6,931 nucleotides of DNA from an uncultured Eubacteriales bacterium (GTDB lineage: Bacteria > Bacillota > Clostridia > UMGS1810), in contig CABUQL010000067.1 in NCBI GenBank assembly GCA_902493665.1, forward strand, positions 1 to 6,931, in the 5' to 3' direction. Positions 1-6,166 of the stretch are shown here, in pieces. The notes under the pieces are model-generated. The model had not been told where the DNA came from. It made no database searches and saw only the letters and a list, made by a program, of their open reading frames with translations. Position 1 is the stretch's first letter. Each line of letters opens with the position of its first letter. The translations under genes were made by a program, and so were the position numbers.

Positions 1-12
1 TTCAAAAAGTAC

Positions 13-41
13 TGGACAAACAAAAAAATGTGTGATATAAT
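13..41 (+). promoter_or_regulatory. Promoter of tRNA-Gln
   Basis: A TGGACA -35 box (13-18) lies 17 bp before a perfect TATAAT -10 box (36-41). The -10 box is preceded by TGA, an extended -10 element. This predicts a start near position 48, about 14 bases before the mature tRNA. The boxes are seen in the sequence; their use as a sigma-A promoter is inferred. Confidence 0.75.
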
Positions 42-61
42 TTAATGCGTTGAGTAAATAT

Positions 62-138
62 TGCGGAGTAGCCAAGTCGGTAAGGCACCAGATTCTGATT
101 CTGGCATTTCGTAGGTTCGAGTCCTACCTCCGTAGCCA
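62..138 (+). tRNA. trnQ: tRNA-Gln (anticodon CTG), CCA encoded
   Basis: The cloverleaf folds by eye. The acceptor stem pairs 62-68 with 128-134, with one G-T pair. The D stem is GCC/GGC (71-73 and 84-86). The anticodon stem is CCAGA/TCTGG (88-92 and 100-104) around the loop TTCTGAT, with anticodon CTG at 95-97, reading CAG glutamine codons. The T arm is GTAGG-TTCGAGT-CCTAC (111-127). The discriminator is G135 and CCA is encoded at 136-138. The leading T opposite A134 and the general layout are typical of bacterial tRNA-Gln. It is a single gene with its own promoter and terminator, not part of a visible tRNA cluster. Confidence 0.97.
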
Positions 139-169
139 AACGGAACAAGCTAAGCTTGTTCCGTTTTTT
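139..169 (+). terminator. Rho-independent terminator of tRNA-Gln
   Basis: A perfect 12-bp stem starts directly after the CCA end. The arms are 139-150 and 154-165 around the loop TAA, and a run of T follows (164-169). The core arm reads CGGAACAAGC. Confidence 0.93.
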
Positions 170-182
170 GTTTTTATTATAT

Positions 183-229
183 AAAAAAGAGCAACGGCAA
201 AACAAAACTTTTTGCTGATGCTCTTTTTT
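183..229 (-). terminator. Terminator downstream of the PIG-L-type gene
   Basis: On the minus strand, 12 bases past the deacetylase stop codon, GAGCA pairs with TGCTC. Inside that, after a 3x3 internal loop, GCAAAA pairs with TTTTGC around a 7-base loop. Six T residues follow on the minus strand. The + strand also has a T run after the stem (224-229), so it may stop transcription from both sides between the convergent tRNA and deacetylase genes. Confidence 0.8.
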
Positions 230-240
230 CTTTTATAAGT

Positions 241-969
241 TTAAATCATTAAAATTTCGTCAAACGGATAGTACATTTTGGTTCCCGCCCATCTGAAATT
301 ATCATTTAATGCTTCTTTTAAGAGAAAATCGTTATTTTTATCGGGATATTTTATAATTTTAAGCGCCTCTGCATATTTAATGCTAAAACCCATTGTATGA
401 CCTCTGAAAGCGGCGCAGATTTCTTTTTCTTTAACAAGGCCTTCACCGTCTGCATGGCTTTGATTAAACGCATATAAGCTGTCCTTAACAACATCAAAAA
501 CCGATGTTATATCTATATATATGTCGGGGTTAAAATAGCACATTGTCTGCATCGGTCCAAGCTCAACGGAATAAATCTCATTAGGGCACACACCGTCTAC
601 AGCCGCTCTGAAAACTGCCTCACGTGCCGCTTTTGAAACCTCTTTGTGTTCAATATGATGATCCTGGGGGTGAAGAATAAAAAGCACGTCGGGATTTTCT
701 TTTACAATAAATTCATTTGTTTTTTCAATTGTTTCTTCATTGCACTTAAAATATTTTGTTGCATTATAATCAAATATTGTTTTTTCGGCACCCAAAATAC
801 TTGCGGCATAAATGCTTTGCTCATTTGTTTTTTCAATATCATCGCTTAAATTGTTCGGCGAAACAATCAGTATTTTTGTTTCCCACCCTTTTTTATGAAG
901 CATATATAAAATTCCGCCGATACCTCCTTCCAAATCATCTCCGTGTATACCTATTGCAACTGCTTTCAT
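241..969 (-). CDS. PIG-L/LmbE-family deacetylase-like metallohydrolase
   Basis: The product is 242 aa, a usual length for the PIG-L/LmbE fold, whose members are mostly zinc-dependent N-deacetylases of GlcNAc-type sugars. The N-terminal beta-strand runs into HGDD (residues 9-12), then a Gly-rich stretch (GGIGG). This is the HPDD metal and catalytic motif with Gly in place of the usual Pro. The second motif, HPQDHHIEH (about 100-108), carries the remaining metal-binding histidines. No signal peptide or membrane segment is visible, so it is probably cytosolic. The start at 969 is chosen over the ATG at 984 because GGGAGG (977-982) sits 7 bases upstream of it and the conserved fold begins immediately. 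A terminator and a likely promoter separate it from hydA, so it is probably a separate transcription unit. The substrate cannot be told from the sequence; the family also includes thiol-biosynthesis (MshB, BshB) and carbohydrate enzymes. Confidence 0.85.
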   Translation of the reverse strand: MKAVAIGIHGDDLEGGIGGILYMLHKKGWETKILIVSPNNLSDDIEKTNEQSIYAASILGAEKTIFDYNATKYFKCNEETIEKTNEFIVKENPDVLFILHPQDHHIEHKEVSKAAREAVFRAAVDGVCPNEIYSVELGPMQTMCYFNPDIYIDITSVFDVVKDSLYAFNQSHADGEGLVKEKEICAAFRGHTMGFSIKYAEALKIIKYPDKNNDFLLKEALNDNFRWAGTKMYYPFDEILMI

Positions 970-976
970 CTTTTTT

Positions 977-982
977 CCTCCC
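977..982 (-). promoter_or_regulatory. Ribosome binding site setting the PIG-L start
   Basis: On the minus strand GGGAGG lies 7 bases before ATG 969. It overlaps the in-frame upstream ATG at 984, which has no comparable site of its own, so 969 is preferred as the start. Confidence 0.8.
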
Positions 983-1004
983 ATTACCCTCTTTGTTTAT
1001 ATGC

Positions 1005-1041
1005 AAAAAACAAAGAGATGAATTATTTATCCATCTCTTTG
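1005..1041 (-). terminator. Terminator of the hydrogenase operon
   Basis: On the minus strand CAAAGAGATG (1041-1032) pairs perfectly with CATCTCTTTG (1020-1011) around an 11-base loop, followed by six T residues (1010-1005). It lies 30 bases past the hydA stop codon and before the PIG-L gene. A further CAAAGAG at 995-989 on the minus strand could pair with the 3' arm instead, giving a competing fold. Confidence 0.88.
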
Positions 1042-1042
1042 C

Positions 1043-1071
1043 ATTTTAGCATTATTTTTTTGTTATGTCAA
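1043..1071 (-). promoter_or_regulatory. Likely promoter of the PIG-L-type gene
   Basis: On the minus strand a perfect TTGACA (1071-1066) lies 17 bp before TAAAAT (1048-1043), which carries a TGC extended -10 element (1051-1049). It begins one base after the hydA stop codon. The predicted start, near 1036-1038, falls inside the 5' arm of the terminator hairpin. A transcript from here would therefore lack part of that arm. The boxes are seen; promoter use is inferred. Confidence 0.65.
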
Positions 1072-2814
1072 TTACTTTATTGCACTTCTGTCTGTATAAT
1101 GTGTGTGCAAAAGTTCGTGCGATTTATGACCGCAGGGTTCACCCAAAAATTCGTCATAGAGTTTTTTGATAAACGGATTTTCGTGCGATTTTCTTATCGG
1201 CATAGCTTTGTCTTCATCATAAAGAGCTTTTGCTCTGAGCGCTTTAACGTCAACAGATGCCTGAACTCTTGCCGAAACTATCGGCTGTCCTCCGCCCGTT
1301 ACGCAACCGCCGGGGCATCCCATAATTTCAATAAAGTGATAGTCAGCTTCGCCGTTTTTGATTTTATTTAAAAGTGTTTCGGCATTTCCGAGACCGTGAG
1401 CAACTGCAATTTTAATTTCTTTTCCCGCAATTGTAAGAGCAGCCTCTTTAATTCCTTCTGTTCCTCTTACTGCGTTATATTCGATTTCGTCAAACGATTT
1501 GCCTTCCAAAACTTCTGCAACCGTTCTGAGAGCCGCTTCCATAACACCGCCGGTTACACCGAAAATAACACCTGCGCCCGTTGCATTTCCGAACGGATTA
1601 TCAAATTCTTCATCGGCGAGATTTACAAAATCTATACCTGCCTGACGAATCATTTTTCCGAGTTCTCTTACAGTAAGAACAGCGTCAACATCACGGTAAC
1701 CCGTGCCCTTCATTTCTTCTCTCTGAGCCTCATATTTTTTAGCGGTACAAGGCATAACAGATACAACAAATATCTTAGACGGGTCAATTCCCGATTCTTT
1801 TGCATAGTATGATTTAATTATTGCACCAAACATTTCGTGAGGCGATTTGCATGTTGAAAGATTATCCAAAAATTCGGGATAATGATGTTCGCAGTATTTA
1901 ATCCAGCCGGGGCTGCACGATGTAATCATCGGAAGCTTTCCGCCGTTTTTAATTCTGTCAAGAAGTTCTGTTCCTTCTTCCATAATTGTAAGGTCTGCGC
2001 CCGTATCGGTATCGAACGTTTTGTCAAATCCGAGTCTTTTAAGAGCGGCAACAAGTTTTCCTGTTGCACGTGTTCCGATAGGCATACCGAATTCTTCGCC
2101 GATTCCCGCTCTTACTGCCGGAGCAACCTGAACAACAACATGCATATCGGGATCGTAAATTGCGTTCCACACAGGCTTTGTAGCGTCTTTTTCATAAAGA
2201 GCGCCTACAGGACAGGCAGTTATACACTGTCCGCAGTTTGCACATGCAACTTCGCTTATTGATTTATCAAATGTGCATGCAATTTTTGTGTTAAATCCTC
2301 TTTCGGTTGCATCTATAACGCCGACTTTCTGAACATTTTTACACATTGCAACGCATCTTCTGCAAAGTACGCATTTGTTGTTATCTCTTACAATTGAAGG
2401 TGACAAATCGTCTATCGGATAATTTGTGTTTTCGCCTTCAAATCTGATTTCATCTATACCGAGTTCTTCGGAAAGCGTCTGAAGTTCACAGTTTTTGTTT
2501 CTTGTGCAGGTTAAGCACTTTCTTTCGTGATTTGACAAAATAAGCTCCAATGTTGCTTTTCTTGCCTCTTTAACCTTTGCGGAGTTTGTGTATATTTCAA
2601 GACCCTCCGACACAGGATATACGCAGGCAGCCTGAAGCGCTCTTGCACCTTTGATTTCAACAAGACACATTCTGCATGCGCCGATTTCGTTAACGCCCTT
2701 TAAATAACAGAGCGTCGGAATATGTATACCGGATTCTCTGGCAGCGTCCAAAACAGTATAACCTTTTGGAACGCTGACTTCTTTTCCGTTGATTGTAATG
2801 TTTACCATTTCCAT
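1072..2814 (-). CDS. hydA: [FeFe] hydrogenase catalytic subunit, trimeric NAD-linked/bifurcating type (HydA/HndD)
   Basis: This 580-aa catalytic subunit reduces protons to H2 or oxidises H2 at the H-cluster, in the cytoplasm. From the N terminus: a [2Fe-2S] ferredoxin domain (Cys 36, 47, 50, 64); a His-ligated [4Fe-4S] site (H96, C100, C103, C109); two ferredoxin [4Fe-4S] sites (C148/151/154/158 and C191/194/197/201); then the H domain with L1 TSCSPGW (298-304), L2 MPCTAKK (C356) and L3 CPGGC (C500, C504). Cluster and H-domain positions from the [4Fe-4S] sites onward run one residue ahead of clostridial CpI. By that offset the proton-path residues E280, E283, C300 and S320 are kept, but residue 301 is Ser where CpI has a cubane-ligand Cys. 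It ends soon after the H domain, without the extra C-terminal [2Fe-2S] domain I recall in Thermotoga HydA, so the size is closer to Hnd or A. woodii forms. GGAGG (2828-2824) precedes the start by 9 bases, and 14 bases separate it from hydB. Maturases HydEFG must be encoded elsewhere. Confidence 0.96.
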   Translation of the reverse strand: MEMVNITINGKEVSVPKGYTVLDAARESGIHIPTLCYLKGVNEIGACRMCLVEIKGARALQAACVYPVSEGLEIYTNSAKVKEARKATLELILSNHERKCLTCTRNKNCELQTLSEELGIDEIRFEGENTNYPIDDLSPSIVRDNNKCVLCRRCVAMCKNVQKVGVIDATERGFNTKIACTFDKSISEVACANCGQCITACPVGALYEKDATKPVWNAIYDPDMHVVVQVAPAVRAGIGEEFGMPIGTRATGKLVAALKRLGFDKTFDTDTGADLTIMEEGTELLDRIKNGGKLPMITSCSPGWIKYCEHHYPEFLDNLSTCKSPHEMFGAIIKSYYAKESGIDPSKIFVVSVMPCTAKKYEAQREEMKGTGYRDVDAVLTVRELGKMIRQAGIDFVNLADEEFDNPFGNATGAGVIFGVTGGVMEAALRTVAEVLEGKSFDEIEYNAVRGTEGIKEAALTIAGKEIKIAVAHGLGNAETLLNKIKNGEADYHFIEIMGCPGGCVTGGGQPIVSARVQASVDVKALRAKALYDEDKAMPIRKSHENPFIKKLYDEFLGEPCGHKSHELLHTHYTDRSAIK

Positions 2815-2828
2815 TAATTTCGACCTCC

Positions 2829-4625
2829 TTACTTAGATATTGCGCCGAATTTACATTTCGACTTACATACGCCGCACTTGATACATTTTGAATTATCAAT
2901 AACATACGGTTTCTTAACCTCGCCGCTGATTGCGTTAACAGGACAATTTCTTGCACACAAGCTGCAGCCTTTACATTTTTCAGGGTCGATTTTATAGGAA
3001 ACAAGCGCTTTACATACGCCGGCAGGACATTTTTTGTCAACAACGTGAGCAATATATTCGTCTTCAAAATATTTAAGTGTACTAAGTATCGGGTTCGGAG
3101 CAGTTTGTCCGAGTCCGCACAATGCAGCATTTTTAACACTGTAGCAAAGTGTTTTTAAGTTTTCAATATCCTCAAGCGTTCCTCTTCCGCTTGTGATTTT
3201 TTCAAGAATTTCATACATTCTCTTTGTACCGATTCGGCACGGTGAACATTTTCCGCATGATTCGTCAACAGTAAATTCAAGGAAAAATTTTGCTATGTCA
3301 ACCATACATGTATCTTCATCCATAACGATAAGTCCGCCGCTTCCCATCATTGAACCGATGCTGATAAGCGAGTCGTAATCGATTGCTATATCAAGGCACT
3401 GCGCCGGAATACATCCGCCTGAAGGTCCGCCTGTCTGAGCCGCTTTAAACTTTTTGCCGTTCGGGATTCCTCCGCCGATTTCATAAACGATTTCACGAAG
3501 CGTCGTTCCCATAGGAACTTCAACAAGACCTGTATTGTGAATTTTTCCGCCGACTGCAAAAACTTTTGTTCCTTTGCTTTTTTCTGTTCCGATTGTGTTA
3601 AACCAGTCTGCACCCTTGTTTATAATAACAGGGATATTTGCGTATGTTTCAACGTTGTTAAGAACCGTCGGTTTTCCGAAAAGTCCCTTAACTGCCGGGA
3701 ACGGAGGACGCGGACGCGGTTCGCCTCTATGACCTTCGATTGAAGTCATAAGCGCCGTTTCTTCACCGCATACGAAAGCTCCTGCACCGAGTCTGATTTC
3801 AAGGTCAAAATCAAAGCCGGAATTGAAAATATTTTTACCCAAAAGACCGTATTCTTTAGCCTGATTTATAGCAATCTGGAGTCTGCCTACGGCAATAGGA
3901 TATTCTGCTCTTATGTAGATGTAACCCTGTGTTGCGCCGATTGCATAACCTGCAATAGCCATCGCTTCGATTACACTGTGCGGGTCGCCTTCAAGGATTG
4001 ATCTGTCCATAAATGCTCCGGGGTCGCCCTCGTCGGCATTACATGCAACGTATTTCTGATCGTCAACCGATCTTGAAGCAAATTCCCATTTAACACCTGT
4101 CGGGAATCCGCCGCCGCCTCTTCCTCTTAAGCCCGATTTTTTTATTTCATCGATTACTTCCTGCGGTTTCATTTCGGTAAGAACTTTTCCGAGTGCTTTG
4201 TAACCGTCAAAAGCAATGTATTCTTCAATATTTTCGGGCGATATAACACCGCAGTTTCTAAGTGCTACACGCATTTGTTTTTTGTAGAAGTCACATTCGT
4301 TGAGAGATTTTACGTCCTCCTGGTCTTCTATAACAGTTTCGGAATAAAGAAGTTTTTTAACAACTCTTCCTTTTAAAAGATGCTCGGTAACAATTTCTTC
4401 AACATCTTCCGGAGTAACTCTGCTGTAGAAACAGCCTTCGGGATAAACTATAACAACCGGACCGAGTGCACAAAGACCGAAACATCCTGTTTTTACAACG
4501 TTAATTTCGTCCTGCAAATCATTTTTTTCAAGACATCTTTGAAGCTCATTAATAATTTTTTCACAGCCTGAAGAAGTACATCCGGTACCGCCGCAAACCA
4601 AAACGTGAGCTCTTGCTAATTCCAT
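2829..4625 (-). CDS. hydB: NAD(H)/FMN-binding NuoF-like subunit of the hydrogenase (HydB/HndC)
   Basis: This 598-aa flavoprotein subunit exchanges electrons between NAD(H), FMN and the iron-sulfur chain, and is the proposed bifurcation site in this enzyme family. Domains: an N-terminal thioredoxin-like [2Fe-2S] module (C11, C16, C48, C52); a NuoF core with FMN/NAD loops including GRGGGGFPTG (168-177), NADEGDPGAF (196-205) and CGEETALM (286-293); a SLBB-like stretch (about 355-440); a [4Fe-4S] site ESCGKCSPC (C457, C460, C463) with the fourth Cys at 503; and a C-terminal double [4Fe-4S] ferredoxin (C551/554/557/561 and C581/584/587/591). The start at 4625 is preferred to the ATG at 4658 because AAGGAGG (4640-4634) lies 8 bases before it, while the upstream ATG sits inside the preceding gene without a site. 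The operon order and motifs match HydB of bifurcating hydrogenases. Simple NAD(P)-reducing action cannot be excluded from sequence. Confidence 0.95.
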   Translation of the reverse strand: MELARAHVLVCGGTGCTSSGCEKIINELQRCLEKNDLQDEINVVKTGCFGLCALGPVVIVYPEGCFYSRVTPEDVEEIVTEHLLKGRVVKKLLYSETVIEDQEDVKSLNECDFYKKQMRVALRNCGVISPENIEEYIAFDGYKALGKVLTEMKPQEVIDEIKKSGLRGRGGGGFPTGVKWEFASRSVDDQKYVACNADEGDPGAFMDRSILEGDPHSVIEAMAIAGYAIGATQGYIYIRAEYPIAVGRLQIAINQAKEYGLLGKNIFNSGFDFDLEIRLGAGAFVCGEETALMTSIEGHRGEPRPRPPFPAVKGLFGKPTVLNNVETYANIPVIINKGADWFNTIGTEKSKGTKVFAVGGKIHNTGLVEVPMGTTLREIVYEIGGGIPNGKKFKAAQTGGPSGGCIPAQCLDIAIDYDSLISIGSMMGSGGLIVMDEDTCMVDIAKFFLEFTVDESCGKCSPCRIGTKRMYEILEKITSGRGTLEDIENLKTLCYSVKNAALCGLGQTAPNPILSTLKYFEDEYIAHVVDKKCPAGVCKALVSYKIDPEKCKGCSLCARNCPVNAISGEVKKPYVIDNSKCIKCGVCKSKCKFGAISK

Positions 4626-4633
4626 TTTGTTTT

Positions 4634-4641
4634 CCTCCTTA
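4634..4641 (-). promoter_or_regulatory. Stop codon fused to the hydB ribosome binding site
   Basis: The minus strand reads TAAGGAGG: the stop codon of the HndB-like gene (4641-4639) shares its last two bases with the AAGGAGG site of hydB. The hydB/hydA junction repeats the same layout (2831-2824). This settles the hydB start at 4625 and suggests translational coupling of the subunits. Confidence 0.75.
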
Positions 4642-4995
4642 TTTCGTGTACTCTTCAATAACTGTTCCGTTTAAAACGGTTTCGTCAACTATTTTTCTTG
4701 CCATATCGGGTTTAACATGAACATAAGTTATAGTGTCCATACCCGGATAATGAACTTCCACAACAGGCTCCAAATCGCATTTTCCCATGCAGCCTGTCTG
4801 GAAAATCTGTATATTGTGAAGATTGTCTTTTCTTGCTTCGCTTAATATTGCTTTAACAACATCTCTTGCACCTGCGGCAATTCCGCATGTACCCATTGAA
4901 ATTTTAACCTTTACAAGGCCTCTTGTTTCCTTGCGAAGATTAACCTGAGCCTGCTTTTTTTCTTTTATAGCAGCAAGTTCTTCTAAAGTTTTCAT
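4639..4995 (-). CDS. Thioredoxin-like [2Fe-2S] ferredoxin subunit (HndB-like)
   Basis: The product is a 118-aa small protein of the type encoded between the NuoE- and NuoF-like subunits in Hnd/Hyd hydrogenase operons. A charged helical N terminus (1-28) precedes a thioredoxin-like fold. Cysteines are C37 in MGTCGIAAG, and C69 and C73 in the GCMGKC motif. Compared with the C-x4-C...C-x3-C pattern of its HydC and HydB neighbours, only three Cys remain; Ser33 lies near where the first would be. It may hold a [2Fe-2S] cluster with a non-Cys ligand, or have lost one. It is probably an accessory electron-transfer or assembly subunit, but I cannot assign a reaction. AAGGA lies upstream of the start. 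Its stop overlaps the hydB ribosome binding site (13-base gap), while 47 bases separate it from the GHKL gene. It is related to A. woodii/D. fructosovorans accessory subunits; naming varies, so no symbol is given. Confidence 0.85.
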   Translation of the reverse strand: MKTLEELAAIKEKKQAQVNLRKETRGLVKVKISMGTCGIAAGARDVVKAILSEARKDNLHNIQIFQTGCMGKCDLEPVVEVHYPGMDTITYVHVKPDMARKIVDETVLNGTVIEEYTK

Positions 4996-5042
4996 TTATT
5001 TCATTCCTTTCAGAGTGATTGTTTCTTTAAATCGGACGAATT

Positions 5043-5606
5043 TTAAACCTGCGTCTGTTCGTCGTTTTTATGTATATCACGAATTTTTTCGTTTAATAAA
5101 TTTTCGAGCCATTCGTTAAGGTCCTCTCCGCTTCTTACGGCTTTGTTTGCAGCAGCCGAATATTTATCGGAGTCGAACTCAAAACTTTTGTGATTAAATG
5201 TGTGAGCATATACAAATCTTGTATCCAAATTGCACAGCAAAAGACTTGTAACTGTAAACGCCATGTCACCCAAAGGCTGTCTGTCAACGCTGTCGTACAC
5301 ATATTCCGCCGTCACGGTTGTACCGATTCCTTTTTCGGATTCGATTTCAAACTTTCCGCCGCATTCTACGCACGAAGTCTTTAAAAGCGAAAGACCAAGA
5401 CCGGCCGTTCTTGTTTGGTTAAGGTTTGCAAACGGGTCGGCAACCTTTTTTATGAGTTCCTTACTCATTCCGCAGCCATCATCTCTAATGGTCATTTTAA
5501 GTACGTTCTGCTTTGTATCTTCAAAGATGTTAATATAAATATTTTTTGCCCCGGCCTTAATGGAGTTTTGTACTATGTCTAATAAATGCAATGAAATCTC
5601 AATCAT
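5043..5606 (-). CDS. Stand-alone GHKL (HATPase_c) ATP-binding protein of the hydrogenase operon
   Basis: The product is 187 aa. A Bergerat-fold ATP site fills residues 1 to about 103: N box around N14 (DIVQNSIKAGA), G1 box DDGCGM (42-47), a DPF segment (57-59), G2 box GLGLSLLK (69-76) and a G3-like GIGTT (93-97). There is no phospho-acceptor His/dimerisation domain, no receiver, no sensor domain and no membrane segment, so it is not a complete histidine kinase. Residues about 104-175 form a C-terminal part I cannot place (starting near RQPLGD). It follows hydC by 2 bases with only a poor, distant GGAG, suggesting translation coupled to hydC and perhaps lower yield. Such ATPase-domain proteins recur in hydrogenase and Hyd-like operons with no firmly known role. 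Possible roles are a regulator (anti-sigma- or kinase-like) or an ATP-driven assembly or activity factor; both are inference. Confidence 0.85.
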   Translation of the reverse strand: MIEISLHLLDIVQNSIKAGAKNIYINIFEDTKQNVLKMTIRDDGCGMSKELIKKVADPFANLNQTRTAGLGLSLLKTSCVECGGKFEIESEKGIGTTVTAEYVYDSVDRQPLGDMAFTVTSLLLCNLDTRFVYAHTFNHKSFEFDSDKYSAAANKAVRSGEDLNEWLENLLNEKIRDIHKNDEQTQV

Positions 5607-5608
5607 AA

Positions 5609-6100
5609 TTACATATACTTCTCCAAAATACCGTCGATATCATCTTCAACAAGGCGTCCGTAAACCTCGTCGTTGATTGTCATAACAGGTGCAAGACCGC
5701 AAGCACCTATGCAGCGTGTTGCGTCAAGCGAAAACTTTCCGTCGCTTGTGCATTCGCCGACATCTATTCCGAGTTTTTTCTTTATTTTTTCCAAAATATT
5801 TCCCGAGCCTTTTACATAGCAGGCCGTGCCAAGACAGACACCGACTTTATACTGACCCTTCGGATTGATTGAAAATTGTGTGTAGAATGTAACAACGCCG
5901 TACACTTCAGCCATAGGCACGTTAAGACCTTCGGAAATTCTTTCCTGAACTTCATACGGAAGATATCCGAAAATTTCCTGTGCTTCGTGAAGTACCGGTA
6001 TCAAAGCGCCTTTTGTATCTTTGTATTTTTCAATAACTTTTTGAAGCGCCTCATCTTGCTGCTTTGTGCTTTTAAAAGCAGGAGCAGTTTTTTCACTCAT
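5609..6100 (-). CDS. hydC: NuoE-like [2Fe-2S] subunit of the hydrogenase (HydC/HndA)
   Basis: This 163-aa subunit is the usual length for the 24-kDa/NuoE family. An N-terminal helical domain (about 15-75, with the family's GYLP and EVYGVVTFY segments) leads to a thioredoxin-like [2Fe-2S] domain with C89-x4-C94 (CLGTAC) and C130-x3-C134 (CIGAC). In trimeric hydrogenases it docks on HydB and carries one [2Fe-2S] cluster next to the flavin subunit. AAGGAGG (6116-6110) sits 9 bases before ATG 6100, a strong start. It is the first gene of the operon, about 100 bases downstream of the predicted transcription start, with a Rex-type palindrome in its leader. It is distinguished from complex I NuoE by the neighbouring HydB with ferredoxin tail and HydA, and by the absence of membrane-arm nuo genes. 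Confidence 0.95.
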   Translation of the reverse strand: MSEKTAPAFKSTKQQDEALQKVIEKYKDTKGALIPVLHEAQEIFGYLPYEVQERISEGLNVPMAEVYGVVTFYTQFSINPKGQYKVGVCLGTACYVKGSGNILEKIKKKLGIDVGECTSDGKFSLDATRCIGACGLAPVMTINDEVYGRLVEDDIDGILEKYM

Positions 6101-6148
6101 TGATTTTTACCTCCTTAAAACTTAACTTAATTTCAAATGAAACATCGT

Positions 6149-6166
6149 TTGTTAAAAGTTTAACAA
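6149..6166. promoter_or_regulatory. Rex (redox-sensing repressor) operator
   Basis: The 18-bp site reads TTGTTAA-AAGT-TTAACAA. Both 7-base half-sites match the Rex consensus TTGTTAA-N4-TTAACAA exactly. Rex binds such sites when NADH/NAD+ is low and releases them when NADH rises. The site lies in the predicted hyd leader, about 38-55 bases past the inferred transcription start and 48 bases before ATG of hydC. This would repress hydrogenase until NADH accumulates. The motif match is seen; binding is inferred from the family. It could also affect rpsT, but its distance (about 210 bp from the rpsT promoter) makes that unlikely. Confidence 0.85.

Noticed and set aside
2..205. 67-codon minus-strand open frame across the tRNA-Gln gene
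   Set aside because: It is the antisense of the tRNA and its terminator; the LATEVGLEPTKCQ-like peptide is the usual artefact of translating a tRNA complement. No ribosome binding site supports it.
646..2262. Several + strand open frames opposite PIG-L and hydA
   Set aside because: They are antisense to well-supported genes, low in complexity (rich in F, C, N, S) and without ribosome binding sites.
2690..3139. 149-codon minus-strand frame bridging the hydB end and hydA start
   Set aside because: It overlaps both genes in another frame, matches no family, and its cysteines come from the out-of-frame ferredoxin-coding DNA.
1072..6100. Complex I (nuoEFG) rather than a hydrogenase
   Set aside because: HydA has an H-cluster domain with L1, L2 and L3 motifs, HydB carries the extra N- and C-terminal iron-sulfur modules, and no other nuo genes follow.
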